Below, one piece after another: positions 52,563 through 61,003 of a stretch of DNA of 64,000 nt. The notes beneath the pieces were generated by a model. It had not been told where the DNA came from, made no database searches, and was given only the letters and a program-made list of their open reading frames with translations. The DNA is taken from positions 73,932 through 137,931 of the forward strand of contig VXRJ01000019.1 of the NCBI GenBank assembly GCA_009838525.1, in the 5' to 3' direction. The first letter of the stretch is position 1. Each line of letters starts with the position of its first letter. A program made the translations under genes and the position numbers. The DNA comes from Acidobacteriota bacterium. Lineage in GTDB: Bacteria > Acidobacteriota > Vicinamibacteria > Vicinamibacterales > UBA8438.

Positions 52563-54182
52563 TCAGGCTTCGTTGCGCAACACGCCCCGTCCCAGGAGCA
52601 CGGCCAGCGCACCGAGAAAATCGGCCAGGTCCACCGGTGCGCGCGATCCACAATACGCCTCGTACAGGTCCGGCACCTCCGTCCGGCTCTCCGCAATCTC
52701 CATCAGCGCCAGAAGATCAACCCCCCGCAGGTATCGAATGGCGATGGCGCCAGCCTTTCCCGCATCGAGCGACAGGCAGGCGTCGGCCACGATCTCCCGT
52801 CCCTCGACGGCCGGCGCCGACGTCGTACGGACCGCATCGGTCGGCCGCAAGCGAATCGAGGGCGCGCGGCGCAGCGCGTCGAACGCGGAACGGACCGCGG
52901 GATCGCGGCGAAACGCTTCGACCGCATCCGGCCCGCCGGCACGGCTGCGGACACCGTCCATTGCCATCGGATCCGAACGGTCGCTCCAGAACGGATGCAA
53001 CTCATGCTGCGACACCTGGGCGAAGAACTCGGAGGACTGCCGGCGGTACGCGTCCCAGACCTCCTGCTCCCGCTCGGCGTGGAAACGAAGCGCCAGGTCC
53101 GCACGGGTGGGATGCAGCAGGCAGGTGTTGGCCACGACCGAGGCCAGCCAGGCCGACGCCATCGCCTTCTTGACCCCGAACGAGGATAGCGGGTCGATGA
53201 AGGTGGCGGCGTCACCGACCAGCAGATAGCCGGGCCCGCCGAAGCGGCGGGAGCCGTACTGGGAGGCGTCGCAGGCCCAAGGCTCCCCTTCGAGTGAGGC
53301 GCCGGCGGCAAGGCGGGCCAGATGAACCGTCTTGCCGACTTCGGCCCGGTAGCGCGCGGCGAGGGATCCCGGATGGTCGGTTTCGGTAGTCCGGGGATCG
53401 ACCATCACGGTCACGTAACGCCGCCGCTCGGATAGCGGTACCGACCATGCCCATCCGTCGGCGTATGCCTCGACGACCGTATGCGAAGCGTCCCCGGGCT
53501 CCCCACCGGGCTCGACGCCGGACGCGGATGCCGGTCCGGCGAACGCCCCGCCGCCATCGCGCCGCCAGATGCCGACCAGCGCGAGCGTCGTCTCCGCCGC
53601 CTGCAGGCGCGTACGATGACGGCGGGCGATGACGCCGGCTCGGCCGGAACAGTCGAGAACGATGCGCGCCGAGGCCGTCACGGCGCGTTCCCGCTCGTCC
53701 CGGCCGGCCACCACCATCGGGCCGTCCTGGCCGTTCGCCACCCGCCGGACCGTAACGCCGGTCCGGACTATCGCGCCCGCTCTCCGCGCTTCGTCCAGAA
53801 GCAGGCGATCGAAGTCCCGGCGAAGCACCTGATACCCGACGCGTCCGCCCCCGAACGACGCCACGCGGGGTGGGCCGGCGCCCCAGCAAACCGTGTTGCC
53901 GCCCGTCGTGACGAAACCCGCCCTCTCAACCGCCTCCCGGACGCCGATCGCCTCGAACACCTTCCGGCAACTGGGCGGCAGCGACTCGGCGAGCGACGGA
54001 GTCCCGGCCTCGGACTTCGCCAGGAGCAGGGCCGAATGCCCCCAGGCCGAGAGCAGACGCGCCGCGGATGAGCCGGCGGGACCGCCACCAATGATCGCGA
54101 CGTCGACCGGGCCGTCCCCGTCTCCTCCGGGCGCCGGTTCGCGATCGGAGCCCGGGCGGGTGGGCGCAATGCTCTCTGCCAC
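52563..54182 (-). CDS. qhpG: FAD monooxygenase QhpG, tryptophan hydroxylation for CTQ
   Basis: 539 residues from the GTG at 54182; the frame is open further but overlaps the divergent DUF411 gene. The FAD motif DVAIIGGGPAGSSA starts at residue 28; a GDAATFIDPLSSFGVKKAMAS block near the middle is the flavin-contact region of halogenase/monooxygenase-type proteins. In Paracoccus QhpG adds two hydroxyls to the gamma-subunit Trp before CTQ closes. It precedes qhpA by 61 bp. Taken alone it could be another group A flavin monooxygenase; the neighbours make QhpG the likely identity. Confidence 0.85.
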   Translation of the reverse strand: MAESIAPTRPGSDREPAPGGDGDGPVDVAIIGGGPAGSSAARLLSAWGHSALLLAKSEAGTPSLAESLPPSCRKVFEAIGVREAVERAGFVTTGGNTVCWGAGPPRVASFGGGRVGYQVLRRDFDRLLLDEARRAGAIVRTGVTVRRVANGQDGPMVVAGRDERERAVTASARIVLDCSGRAGVIARRHRTRLQAAETTLALVGIWRRDGGGAFAGPASASGVEPGGEPGDASHTVVEAYADGWAWSVPLSERRRYVTVMVDPRTTETDHPGSLAARYRAEVGKTVHLARLAAGASLEGEPWACDASQYGSRRFGGPGYLLVGDAATFIDPLSSFGVKKAMASAWLASVVANTCLLHPTRADLALRFHAEREQEVWDAYRRQSSEFFAQVSQHELHPFWSDRSDPMAMDGVRSRAGGPDAVEAFRRDPAVRSAFDALRRAPSIRLRPTDAVRTTSAPAVEGREIVADACLSLDAGKAGAIAIRYLRGVDLLALMEIAESRTEVPDLYEAYCGSRAPVDLADFLGALAVLLGRGVLRNEA

Positions 54183-54194
54183 GCCCGGCGAGCA

Positions 54195-54213
54195 TATAAT
54201 GCTGTCCAAGGAG
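54195..54213 (+). promoter_or_regulatory. Promoter and ribosome-binding site of the DUF411 gene
   Basis: A perfect -10 TATAAT (54195-54200) is followed by AAGGAG (54208-54213) and the ATG at 54221. The 38-bp gap also has to start the qhpG gene leftward; its GTG is so close that qhpG may be leaderless or use a promoter inside the DUF411 gene. Confidence 0.55.
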
Positions 54214-54220
54214 ACACTGC

Positions 54221-54691
54221 ATGAAACGGACACTGATGGGTGTGGCGGTTGCCTTGGCGGTAGGCGTATCCGGATGGACGCTGGCTGGCGCCCAGGAGAG
54301 CGAGACCGGTCACGCGATCGACGTCTACAAGACGCCAACCTGCGGCTGCTGCGCAATTTGGGTCGACCACCTGCGGGAGCACGGATTCAAGGTAACGGTG
54401 ACCGACGTCCCGAACGTTGTTCCGCTCAAGCAACGGCTGGGAATCCAGCCGGAGCTCTCGTCGTGCCACACGGCGGTCGTGAATGACTACGCGATCGAGG
54501 GCCATGTGCCGGCATCCGATATCCTGCGGTTGCTCCGCGAGGGGCCGCGCGTCGCGGGCCTTGCGGTGCCCGGAATGCCCCTCGGCTCACCCGGGATGGA
54601 GATGCCGGATCCCTCGCGTCACGAGCGGTATGACGTAATCGCGTTCGATCGCCAGGGCGGGATGGAAGTCTGGGCGACGCACGGCCCGTAG
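54221..54691 (+). CDS. DUF411 metal-binding protein, exported
   Basis: 156 residues, Sec leader to about LAGAQ. The DUF411 signature is PTCGCCAIWVDHLREHGF with a second Cys in LSSCHTAVV and GHVPASDILRLLRE. DUF411 proteins are periplasmic and bind copper through these Cys residues; some support copper delivery or resistance. The end is Met-rich (VPGMPLGSPGMEMP), in keeping with copper. It is divergent from qhpG, but the two do not need to be linked in function. Confidence 0.88.
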   Translation: MKRTLMGVAVALAVGVSGWTLAGAQESETGHAIDVYKTPTCGCCAIWVDHLREHGFKVTVTDVPNVVPLKQRLGIQPELSSCHTAVVNDYAIEGHVPASDILRLLREGPRVAGLAVPGMPLGSPGMEMPDPSRHERYDVIAFDRQGGMEVWATHGP

Positions 54692-54727
54692 ACGGACCGC
54701 TGCACGAATCGGTATCATTACGCGTTT

Positions 54728-55000
54728 ATGGCCAACCACAAGTCAGCCCTTAAGGCCCACCACAAGAGCCTGGAGCGGCAGGAGCGCAATAGCCGGCTCA
54801 AGAGCCGGATGCGCCGGGCCATCCGGGCAACGCGTCGCGACATGGACGCCGGAAGCGATGCGGCGGAGCTCCGTGAATCCGTCCGTTCCGCCAACGCCCT
54901 GATCGATACGGTGGCCGGCAAGGGAGTTATTCACCGGAACGCCGCCGCCCGCCACAAGTCGCGCCTCGCCAGGCGCCTGCGGAACGCGGACGGCTCCTAG
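54728..55000 (+). CDS. rpsT: Ribosomal protein bS20
   Basis: 90 residues, the normal size. The basic helical start ANHKSALKAHHKSLERQERN and the conserved AGKGVIHRNAAARHKSRLARRL near the end identify S20, an early-assembly 30S protein. ATG at 54728; a -10-like TATCAT lies about 11-16 bases upstream, so the message has a very short leader. Its TAG overlaps the stop codon of the convergent holA. Confidence 0.96.
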   Translation: MANHKSALKAHHKSLERQERNSRLKSRMRRAIRATRRDMDAGSDAAELRESVRSANALIDTVAGKGVIHRNAAARHKSRLARRLRNADGS

Positions 55001-55968
55001 CGGCGCCCCCGCGGACCGCCGCCCCCGGCTGGCGCCCGTCCCCTCCCGCCGCACAACTCGGCGACCAGCCGCTCGAGCAGCACGCGCGGATCGCCGCCCG
55101 ACTGCTTCAGCGCCCGGTCGGTGCGAAACACGGCGTCAATCGCCGGGCCGGTCCGCGTCGGGCCGAGACGGCTCCGCGCCACCCAGGCGAGCTGCCCCAG
55201 CACCATGTACGGGACGGCGCCGGCTTCGAGCGCCAGGCCCACTTCCCGGAGGGCGCGGCGCGTGTCCCGCTGCTCTATCGCCCGCGCGACCGCCCAGTCG
55301 TCGTCCGGACCGGCTACGGATGCCCCCACTACCGTCCGGACGTCCTCGACCGTGATTCTGGGAGCGTCCGCCGCGTAGAGCGAGAGTCGGTCCAGCGCAC
55401 CGCGCAGGGCGCTGGCGTCGGAGCCCACCACGGCCGCCAGCAGCCGCACCGCCGCGGGCTCCGCCTCCCGGCCCATCTCCTTCAGCCGCCTCACAATCCA
55501 GTCTCCGGCGTCGGTGGCGTCGGCCAGATCGCCGCACCGCACCACATCCGCTGCTTCGCTGATCCGCCTGAAGACGCGACGCCGCTCGTCCAGATCCGCG
55601 ACCTCGAGCAATACCGTCGCGTGCGGCGCCGGCTCCTCAAGGTAGGCCTCGAGGGCCGAGAGACCCTCCGTCGCCGCCTGACTCTCCCGCTTCGGCTGCA
55701 GCACGTGCTCGGCATGCAGGACGACGATCACGCGTCGCGCCGCCATCATCGGGAGGGTCTGGGCGGCGTCGAGCACTTCCGGAATCGTTGTCTCGTCCCC
55801 CTGGAACCGGTCGACGTTGAAGAGGCGGATGCCCTCGTCGATCGTGGCGACGGTCGCCTCGATCAGCGCCCGTTTCTCCGCCGCATCGTCTCCCAACAGC
55901 AGGCAGACGGAGCCCGGGCCGCCCGTGGCAAGTCGCGCACGGAAAGCGGCGGGCGTCAGCTCCGGCAA
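54997..55968 (-). CDS. holA: DNA polymerase III delta subunit HolA
   Basis: 323 residues if the TTG at 55968 is used; it follows AGGAG in the 7-bp gap after lptE, and the longer reading overlaps lptE. An AAA-like N-terminal domain (SVCLLLGDDAAEKRALIEATVATID, RRVIVVLHAEHVL) and helical C-terminal domain (VRLLAAVVGSDASALRGALDRLSLYA, ARAIEQRDTRRALREVGLALEAG) match clamp-loader delta. The pI-raising Gly/Arg tail (RGRAPAGGGGPRGRR) is not conserved. Part of the leuS-lptE-holA operon. Confidence 0.9.
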   Translation of the reverse strand: MPELTPAAFRARLATGGPGSVCLLLGDDAAEKRALIEATVATIDEGIRLFNVDRFQGDETTIPEVLDAAQTLPMMAARRVIVVLHAEHVLQPKRESQAATEGLSALEAYLEEPAPHATVLLEVADLDERRRVFRRISEAADVVRCGDLADATDAGDWIVRRLKEMGREAEPAAVRLLAAVVGSDASALRGALDRLSLYAADAPRITVEDVRTVVGASVAGPDDDWAVARAIEQRDTRRALREVGLALEAGAVPYMVLGQLAWVARSRLGPTRTGPAIDAVFRTDRALKQSGGDPRVLLERLVAELCGGRGRAPAGGGGPRGRR

Positions 55969-55975
55969 CGGCTCC

Positions 55976-56551
55976 TCAGAACGCCTCGAGGATAGAGCTG
56001 ACGACGGTGTCCGCGAAGTCGGTCGCGAGACGTTCCACCGTGTTGTTCCGCTGGCCGAAGAAAGTGGACGGACTGGCGACGTCACCGGTGCCGGAGGCAA
56101 CGTCGTACTCGTCGGCGAACTGCAACTGCGCGTTGTCCCAGATAACCTCGCCGGTCGTAAGGTCGCGGAACTCGATGCTGGCGATCAGCGTGAAGATGTA
56201 GCGCGACGCCTGCTGGTCCGCGTTGAAGCTGGCGGGTTCGATACGGATGTTGGTGATGGCGCCGATGAGCGACGCATCCGCGCCGGCGGTACCGGTCTGC
56301 ACGCGGTAGGAGCCGCGGCCGATGAATGCGGTGCGCACCTCCTGCGTCAGCAGCTGCTCGACGTCGAAGACCGCGGTCCGGTTCTCGAAGGTGGGGATTG
56401 CGACAGTCTCAATGTAGTCGGGCAGGAACGACCCGCGCCCCGCCAGCGTATAGCCGCAGCCGGCCGCGAACATGCTGGCCCCGGCTACGGCAATCGCGGC
56501 GACCGCCGCGATGACGAAGCGACGACAGGAACGTTGGAATTCAGTGGTCAT
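55976..56551 (-). CDS. lptE: LPS assembly lipoprotein LptE
   Basis: 191 residues from the ATG at 56551, which has GAAGGA upstream; a TTG at 56569 is also open. The lipobox is FAAGC (Cys32) followed by GYTLAGRGSFLP, the LptE opening. IPTFENRT and the late VSSILEAF are typical. It pairs with LptD in the outer membrane to insert lipopolysaccharide, which implies a Gram-negative envelope. Position between leuS and holA is the usual one. Confidence 0.88.
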   Translation of the reverse strand: MTTEFQRSCRRFVIAAVAAIAVAGASMFAAGCGYTLAGRGSFLPDYIETVAIPTFENRTAVFDVEQLLTQEVRTAFIGRGSYRVQTGTAGADASLIGAITNIRIEPASFNADQQASRYIFTLIASIEFRDLTTGEVIWDNAQLQFADEYDVASGTGDVASPSTFFGQRNNTVERLATDFADTVVSSILEAF

Positions 56552-56579
56552 CACGGTCAAGTCCTTCAAACGGGACGGT

Positions 56580-59150
56580 TCAGCCTCTCGCCACTATGCT
56601 AACCATTCGGCCCGGCACAACGAGGACCCGATCGATCCGTTTGCCTTCGGTGTGTGCCTGAACCTGCGAAGTCTCCAGCGCGAGACGTTCCAGCTCCGCC
56701 CGGGACGCGTCAGTCGGAACCGTCACGCGTGCCCGCACCTTGCCGTTCACCTGCACCGGCACGACCACCGTCTCCCCCGCCGCCACACCGGCATCCGCCA
56801 CCGGCCAGCCCGCTGCCGCAACACCGTCCGCGTAGCCCAGCGCTTCCCACAGCTCTTCACCCACGTGCGGGGTAAAAGGAGACAGCATCAACACCAGCGC
56901 CTCGATCGCTTCCCGCAGGACGGCTAGCGCGGCCGCCGACGGACCGGCCTCGGGATCGCCGTTCTTCGGGGCGAAGGGACCGATCTTCCGCCGTTCGCAG
57001 AAGGAGTACAGCTCGTTGACCAGTTCCATAAGCGCGGCGACCGCCGTATTGAGATGCACGCGGGGATCGAGGTCTTCGGAAACCCGCGCAATCGTCCGAT
57101 GCGTCTTTCGCCGAAGGGTCCGCTCGTCATCGTCGAGCGTCACACTGTCGAACGACACCGGCCCGGACGCCGCGCGGAAGTTCTCTGCGAACGGCATCAC
57201 GAGGCGCCAGACGCGTCCCAGGAAACGGGCGCTTCCCTCGAGTCCGGCGTCGGTCCATTCAATCTCCTTCTCCGGCGGCGCGACAAAGGTCTCGTACAGG
57301 CGCAGCGCGTCGGCCCCATGCTTCGACATCATCTCGTCCGGGTCGACGACATTGCCCTTCGACTTCGACATCACGGCGCCGTCCTTCAGGACCATGCCCT
57401 GCGTCAGCAGCCGCGTGAACGGTTCATCGTGCGAGAGCAATCCCAAATCGCGCAGGACGCGGCAGAAGAAGCGGGAGTAAATCAGGTGGAGGATGGCATG
57501 CTCGACCCCGCCGCAGTAGAAGTCGATGGGAGCCCAGTAGCGGACCGCCTCCGGATTGAACGCGGCGCCGGCGTTGGACGGATCGCAATAGCGGTAGAAA
57601 TACCAGGATGAATCGACGAACGTGTCCATCGTGTCGGTCTCGCGCCGCGCTGCGCCGCCGCAACCCGGGCACGTGGTGTTGACGAATGACTCGACCTGGG
57701 CCAGCGGCGAGTCACCCTGTCCGCTGAACAGCTCCACCTGCGGCAGTTCCACCGGCAGTTGATCGTCGGGCACCGGCTGAACGCCGCAACTGTCGCAGTA
57801 GACGATGGGGATGGGCGTGCCCCAGTAGCGTTGGCGCGAGATCCCCCAGTCCTTGAGGCGAAACTGCACTTCGCCCCGACCGAAGCCGCCCGCCTCCGCC
57901 GCCGCGGCCATCTTCCCGCGCGCCTCGGCGCTGTCCAGAGCCGTATAGTCGCCCGAGTCGACCAGCCGGCCGTACTCCGGGACCGCCGCTTCCAGCCGGT
58001 CGCCCGTCGGCAGCGTCTGCCCCGACGGCTGAATCACGACGCGGACCGGAAGCCCGTATTTTCTGGCGAACTCGAAGTCCCGCTGATCGTGCGCCGGCAC
58101 CGCCATGATCGCCCCGGTGCCGTACTCCGCGAGAACGAAGTTGGCTACCCAGATGGGCACCGCCTCGCCGCTGAACGGGTTGATCGCGACGCGTCCGGTA
58201 TCGATGCCTTCCTTGTCGATCTGACCGGTCAGCCGGGCCGTCCGATCCAGCGCCCGGAACCGCTTCACGCGCTCGAGAAAGGCCTCGCCGTCCGTCCGCC
58301 CCGCCGCAATCCGTTCCACCAGAGGATGCTCCGGCGCCAGCAGTACGAACGTCGCACCGTAGATCGTGTCGATGCGCGTCGTGAAGACTTCGATCGGTTC
58401 CCCATCCCCGTCCGCCGTCCCGTCGGGTTCCGCCAGCGCGAACTGCACGCGCGCTCCCTCGGAGCGGCCAATCCAGTTCCGCTGCATCGTCAGGACCTTG
58501 TCGGGCCATTGATCGAGCGTCTCGATCCCGTCGAGCAATTCGTCGGCGTACTGCGTGATCCGGAAGAACCACTGCGCCAGCTCGCGCCGGCCGACGGTTG
58601 CCCCGCAACGCCAGCAGCCTCCGTCCACCACCTGTTCGTTCGCCAGGACCGTCTGGCAGTCGGGACACCAGTTCACGGAGGCTTTCTTGCGGTAGGCGAG
58701 ATTCCGCTCGTACATCCGGAGGAAGATCCACTGGTTCCAGCGGTAGTAGTCCGCATCGCACGTCGCAAGCTCCCGCTCCCAGGCGTAGCTGATGCCGAGT
58801 CGCTGCAACTGATCCTTCATGTGCGCGATGTTCTCGCGCGTCCACGTCTCCGGATGGGTCCGGTTCTTGATTGCCGCGTTCTCGGCCGGCATGCCGAAGG
58901 CGTCCCATCCGAAGGGATGGAGGACGTTGTACCCGCGCATCCGCTTCATTCGGGCGACGACGTCGCCGATCATGTAGTTCCGGACATGACCAACATGGGC
59001 GTGGCCGGAGGGATAAGCGAACATCACGAGGCAATAGAACGGATCCCGGGCCGGGTCCTCCACCACCTCGAAGGCGCGGCTCTCGCGCCAGCGCTGTTGC
59101 CACTTCCGATCTATCGCCTGGGGGTCGTAGTCGCGCACGAAGAAGCTCAC
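56580..59150 (-). CDS. leuS: Leucyl-tRNA synthetase
   Basis: 856 residues, class I. The HIGH motif is HAHVGH (in [17 protein letters not shown]) and the KMSKS loop appears as [11 protein letters not shown]1 editing domain is in between ([20 protein letters not shown]), with a zinc-type [13 protein letters not shown] and CWRCG. Start at 59150 ([21 protein letters not shown]). It opens the leuS-lptE-holA operon. Confidence 0.97.
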   Translation of the reverse strand: MSFFVRDYDPQAIDRKWQQRWRESRAFEVVEDPARDPFYCLVMFAYPSGHAHVGHVRNYMIGDVVARMKRMRGYNVLHPFGWDAFGMPAENAAIKNRTHPETWTRENIAHMKDQLQRLGISYAWERELATCDADYYRWNQWIFLRMYERNLAYRKKASVNWCPDCQTVLANEQVVDGGCWRCGATVGRRELAQWFFRITQYADELLDGIETLDQWPDKVLTMQRNWIGRSEGARVQFALAEPDGTADGDGEPIEVFTTRIDTIYGATFVLLAPEHPLVERIAAGRTDGEAFLERVKRFRALDRTARLTGQIDKEGIDTGRVAINPFSGEAVPIWVANFVLAEYGTGAIMAVPAHDQRDFEFARKYGLPVRVVIQPSGQTLPTGDRLEAAVPEYGRLVDSGDYTALDSAEARGKMAAAAEAGGFGRGEVQFRLKDWGISRQRYWGTPIPIVYCDSCGVQPVPDDQLPVELPQVELFSGQGDSPLAQVESFVNTTCPGCGGAARRETDTMDTFVDSSWYFYRYCDPSNAGAAFNPEAVRYWAPIDFYCGGVEHAILHLIYSRFFCRVLRDLGLLSHDEPFTRLLTQGMVLKDGAVMSKSKGNVVDPDEMMSKHGADALRLYETFVAPPEKEIEWTDAGLEGSARFLGRVWRLVMPFAENFRAASGPVSFDSVTLDDDERTLRRKTHRTIARVSEDLDPRVHLNTAVAALMELVNELYSFCERRKIGPFAPKNGDPEAGPSAAALAVLREAIEALVLMLSPFTPHVGEELWEALGYADGVAAAGWPVADAGVAAGETVVVPVQVNGKVRARVTVPTDASRAELERLALETSQVQAHTEGKRIDRVLVVPGRMVSIVARG

Positions 59151-59243
59151 CAGGGTACGGGGCCGGCGCCATGGCCGGCTCCCGATCGGGTTCCTGATCG
59201 ATAGTCTACAGTCTCGACCGCGCGGGCGGCCCGAAGGGCGGTC

Positions 59244-60284
59244 CTACCACCCGAGGGAGGGCCAGTACGCGGCCTGGGCCTGCTTGACTGAGGCAAGCAC
59301 GGCGCCGGCGGTCCCGGTCGGCCCGGCCGCGGGCGGGACGGACGCCGGCGTCTCTTCGGCGCAGGTCTCGAGAGTCATGTCGAGGCACGCCTCGAGCGCG
59401 TCGAGGTCATAGCCGCCCTCGGTCACCACCGCGAAGCGGCCATCACAGTGCGCAGCGGCGAACCCGCGCAGCCGCCGGTTGAGGGTGCGGAACCCGTCGA
59501 CGGTCAGGCGCATGCCGCCGAGCGGATCGGCGGCGTGCGCGTCGAATCCGGCCGAGAGGATCAGAAGATTCGGGCCGAAGGCGCCTAGCACGGGTAGAAC
59601 GACGTCGCGAAAGACAAGATCCTGATCCGCGTCGGTCGCCCCGGCGGCGAGAGGAATATTGAGGGTTGCCCCGGCGCCGTCACCCCGCCCCACGTCGTCC
59701 GCGGCGCCGGTGCCGGGATAGAAGGGGTATTGGTGCGTCGAGACGTATAGCACGCTCGGATCGTCATAGAAGATCCACTGGGTGCCGTTGCCATGATGGA
59801 CGTCGTAGTCGATGACCGCCACGCGCGCCGCGCCTCGCGATCGGGCATGCGCCGCCGCCACCGCCGCGTTGTTGTAGAGACAGAAGCCCATCGCGCGCGC
59901 CCGCTCCGCGTGGTGGCCCGGCGGCCGGACAAAGGCCAGGCCGGGGGCGTTCCGATCCAGTGCGTGGTCGACCGCCGCAATCGTGGCGCCCGCCGCGAGG
60001 CGCGCGATCGTCTCCGACTCGGGCGACGTGTAGGTGTCGGGATCGAGGCGGACGCTCCGCCCCGAGGTAGCGGCGATGCTCCCGAGGTAGTCCGCGGCGT
60101 GCACTCGGGCAAGCGCCTGGTCGGCCACCGCCTCGGGCTCGGCGATCGTGCCGCCCTGTGACCGCCACCGGTCGGCGGCGCGGGTCATTGCCTCCGCGCG
60201 CGCCGGGCGTTCCGGGTGGCCCGGCGGCGTTTCGTGCTCCACGAAACGGGACGAGGCGATCAGCAACACGTCCGCGAGTGCCAT
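59244..60284 (-). CDS. Histone deacetylase/AcuC-family amidohydrolase
   Basis: 346 residues. The zinc deacetylase motifs are RPPGHHAE, DYDVHHGNGTQ (Asp and His ligands), STHQYPFYPGTG and LSAGFDAHAADPLGG. Bacterial members deacetylate acetyl-lysine (AcuC), polyamines or other small amides; which applies here is unclear. The ATG at 60284 lies 2 bp after the DUF374 stop, so it ends the etf operon. Confidence 0.92.
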   Translation of the reverse strand: MALADVLLIASSRFVEHETPPGHPERPARAEAMTRAADRWRSQGGTIAEPEAVADQALARVHAADYLGSIAATSGRSVRLDPDTYTSPESETIARLAAGATIAAVDHALDRNAPGLAFVRPPGHHAERARAMGFCLYNNAAVAAAHARSRGAARVAVIDYDVHHGNGTQWIFYDDPSVLYVSTHQYPFYPGTGAADDVGRGDGAGATLNIPLAAGATDADQDLVFRDVVLPVLGAFGPNLLILSAGFDAHAADPLGGMRLTVDGFRTLNRRLRGFAAAHCDGRFAVVTEGGYDLDALEACLDMTLETCAEETPASVPPAAGPTGTAGAVLASVKQAQAAYWPSLGW

Positions 60285-60286
60285 CG

Positions 60287-61003
60287 TCAGTTTGTCTCCC
60301 GTGCCGGCGCCCGGGCCATGACTGTCGCGCGTTCGGCCAGAGCCGCGAGAGAGTCCGCCAGCTCTCGTCGCTTCTCCTCCATTACATCATCGTCCGGACG
60401 GCGCGGGACGTAGATCGGCGGGCCAATCACCATGGCAGTTCGCGCGAAAGGCTTCGGCACCTGCGTGCCGTCCCAGCTCCGGATCGTCCAATAGCGATCC
60501 GACTCGGCATGGAACGGCAGGATCGGCTGGCCGGTCAGACTGGCGAGCCAGACCGCACCCGGCTGTACCGAACGCGCCGGGCCGCGCGGTCCGTCGACGG
60601 CAAACCCGGTCGGCGCGCCGTCCACGCTCAGGCGGCGCATCCGGACCATGGCGCGCGCGCCGCCGCGCGACGACGATCCGCGGGCCGTCCGATAGCCGAA
60701 CCACTCGATCAGCCGGCCGATCCACTCCCCGTCGAAATTCTCGCTGATCATCACGACGATCCCGCGCCCGCGCCAGAACCAGGTGGCGTGCAGGACACGG
60801 CCGTGCCAGAAGGCGAGGACGGGCTGGCGGCCCGACGCGACGATCGCGTCGTGGTGCTCCATCCCTTCGACGCGCCATCGCAGCGTCCGGCAGATGGCGT
60901 CGACGACCGGGGCTCCGAGCGCGCCGATCAGCCGCGCCATCGTCCGCTGGCGGAACGACAGCCGTCTTGGCGTATCGTCGTGGCGCGCCGGCCCTTCGGT
61001 CAC
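60287..61003 (-). CDS. DUF374 lysophospholipid acyltransferase family protein
   Basis: 238 residues from the GTG at 61003, overlapping the ETF:QO stop (GTGA). The conserved acyltransferase-type blocks are VLAFWHGRVLHATW (His in place of the usual NHxxxxD), SENFDGEWIGRLIEWFGY, and AVDGPRGPARSVQPGAVWLASLTG. DUF374 proteins are thought to acylate lipid A precursors or lysophospholipids, but few are tested. It sits between the ETF:QO and deacetylase genes. Confidence 0.85.
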   Translation of the reverse strand: MTEGPARHDDTPRRLSFRQRTMARLIGALGAPVVDAICRTLRWRVEGMEHHDAIVASGRQPVLAFWHGRVLHATWFWRGRGIVVMISENFDGEWIGRLIEWFGYRTARGSSSRGGARAMVRMRRLSVDGAPTGFAVDGPRGPARSVQPGAVWLASLTGQPILPFHAESDRYWTIRSWDGTQVPKPFARTAMVIGPPIYVPRRPDDDVMEEKRRELADSLAALAERATVMARAPARETN

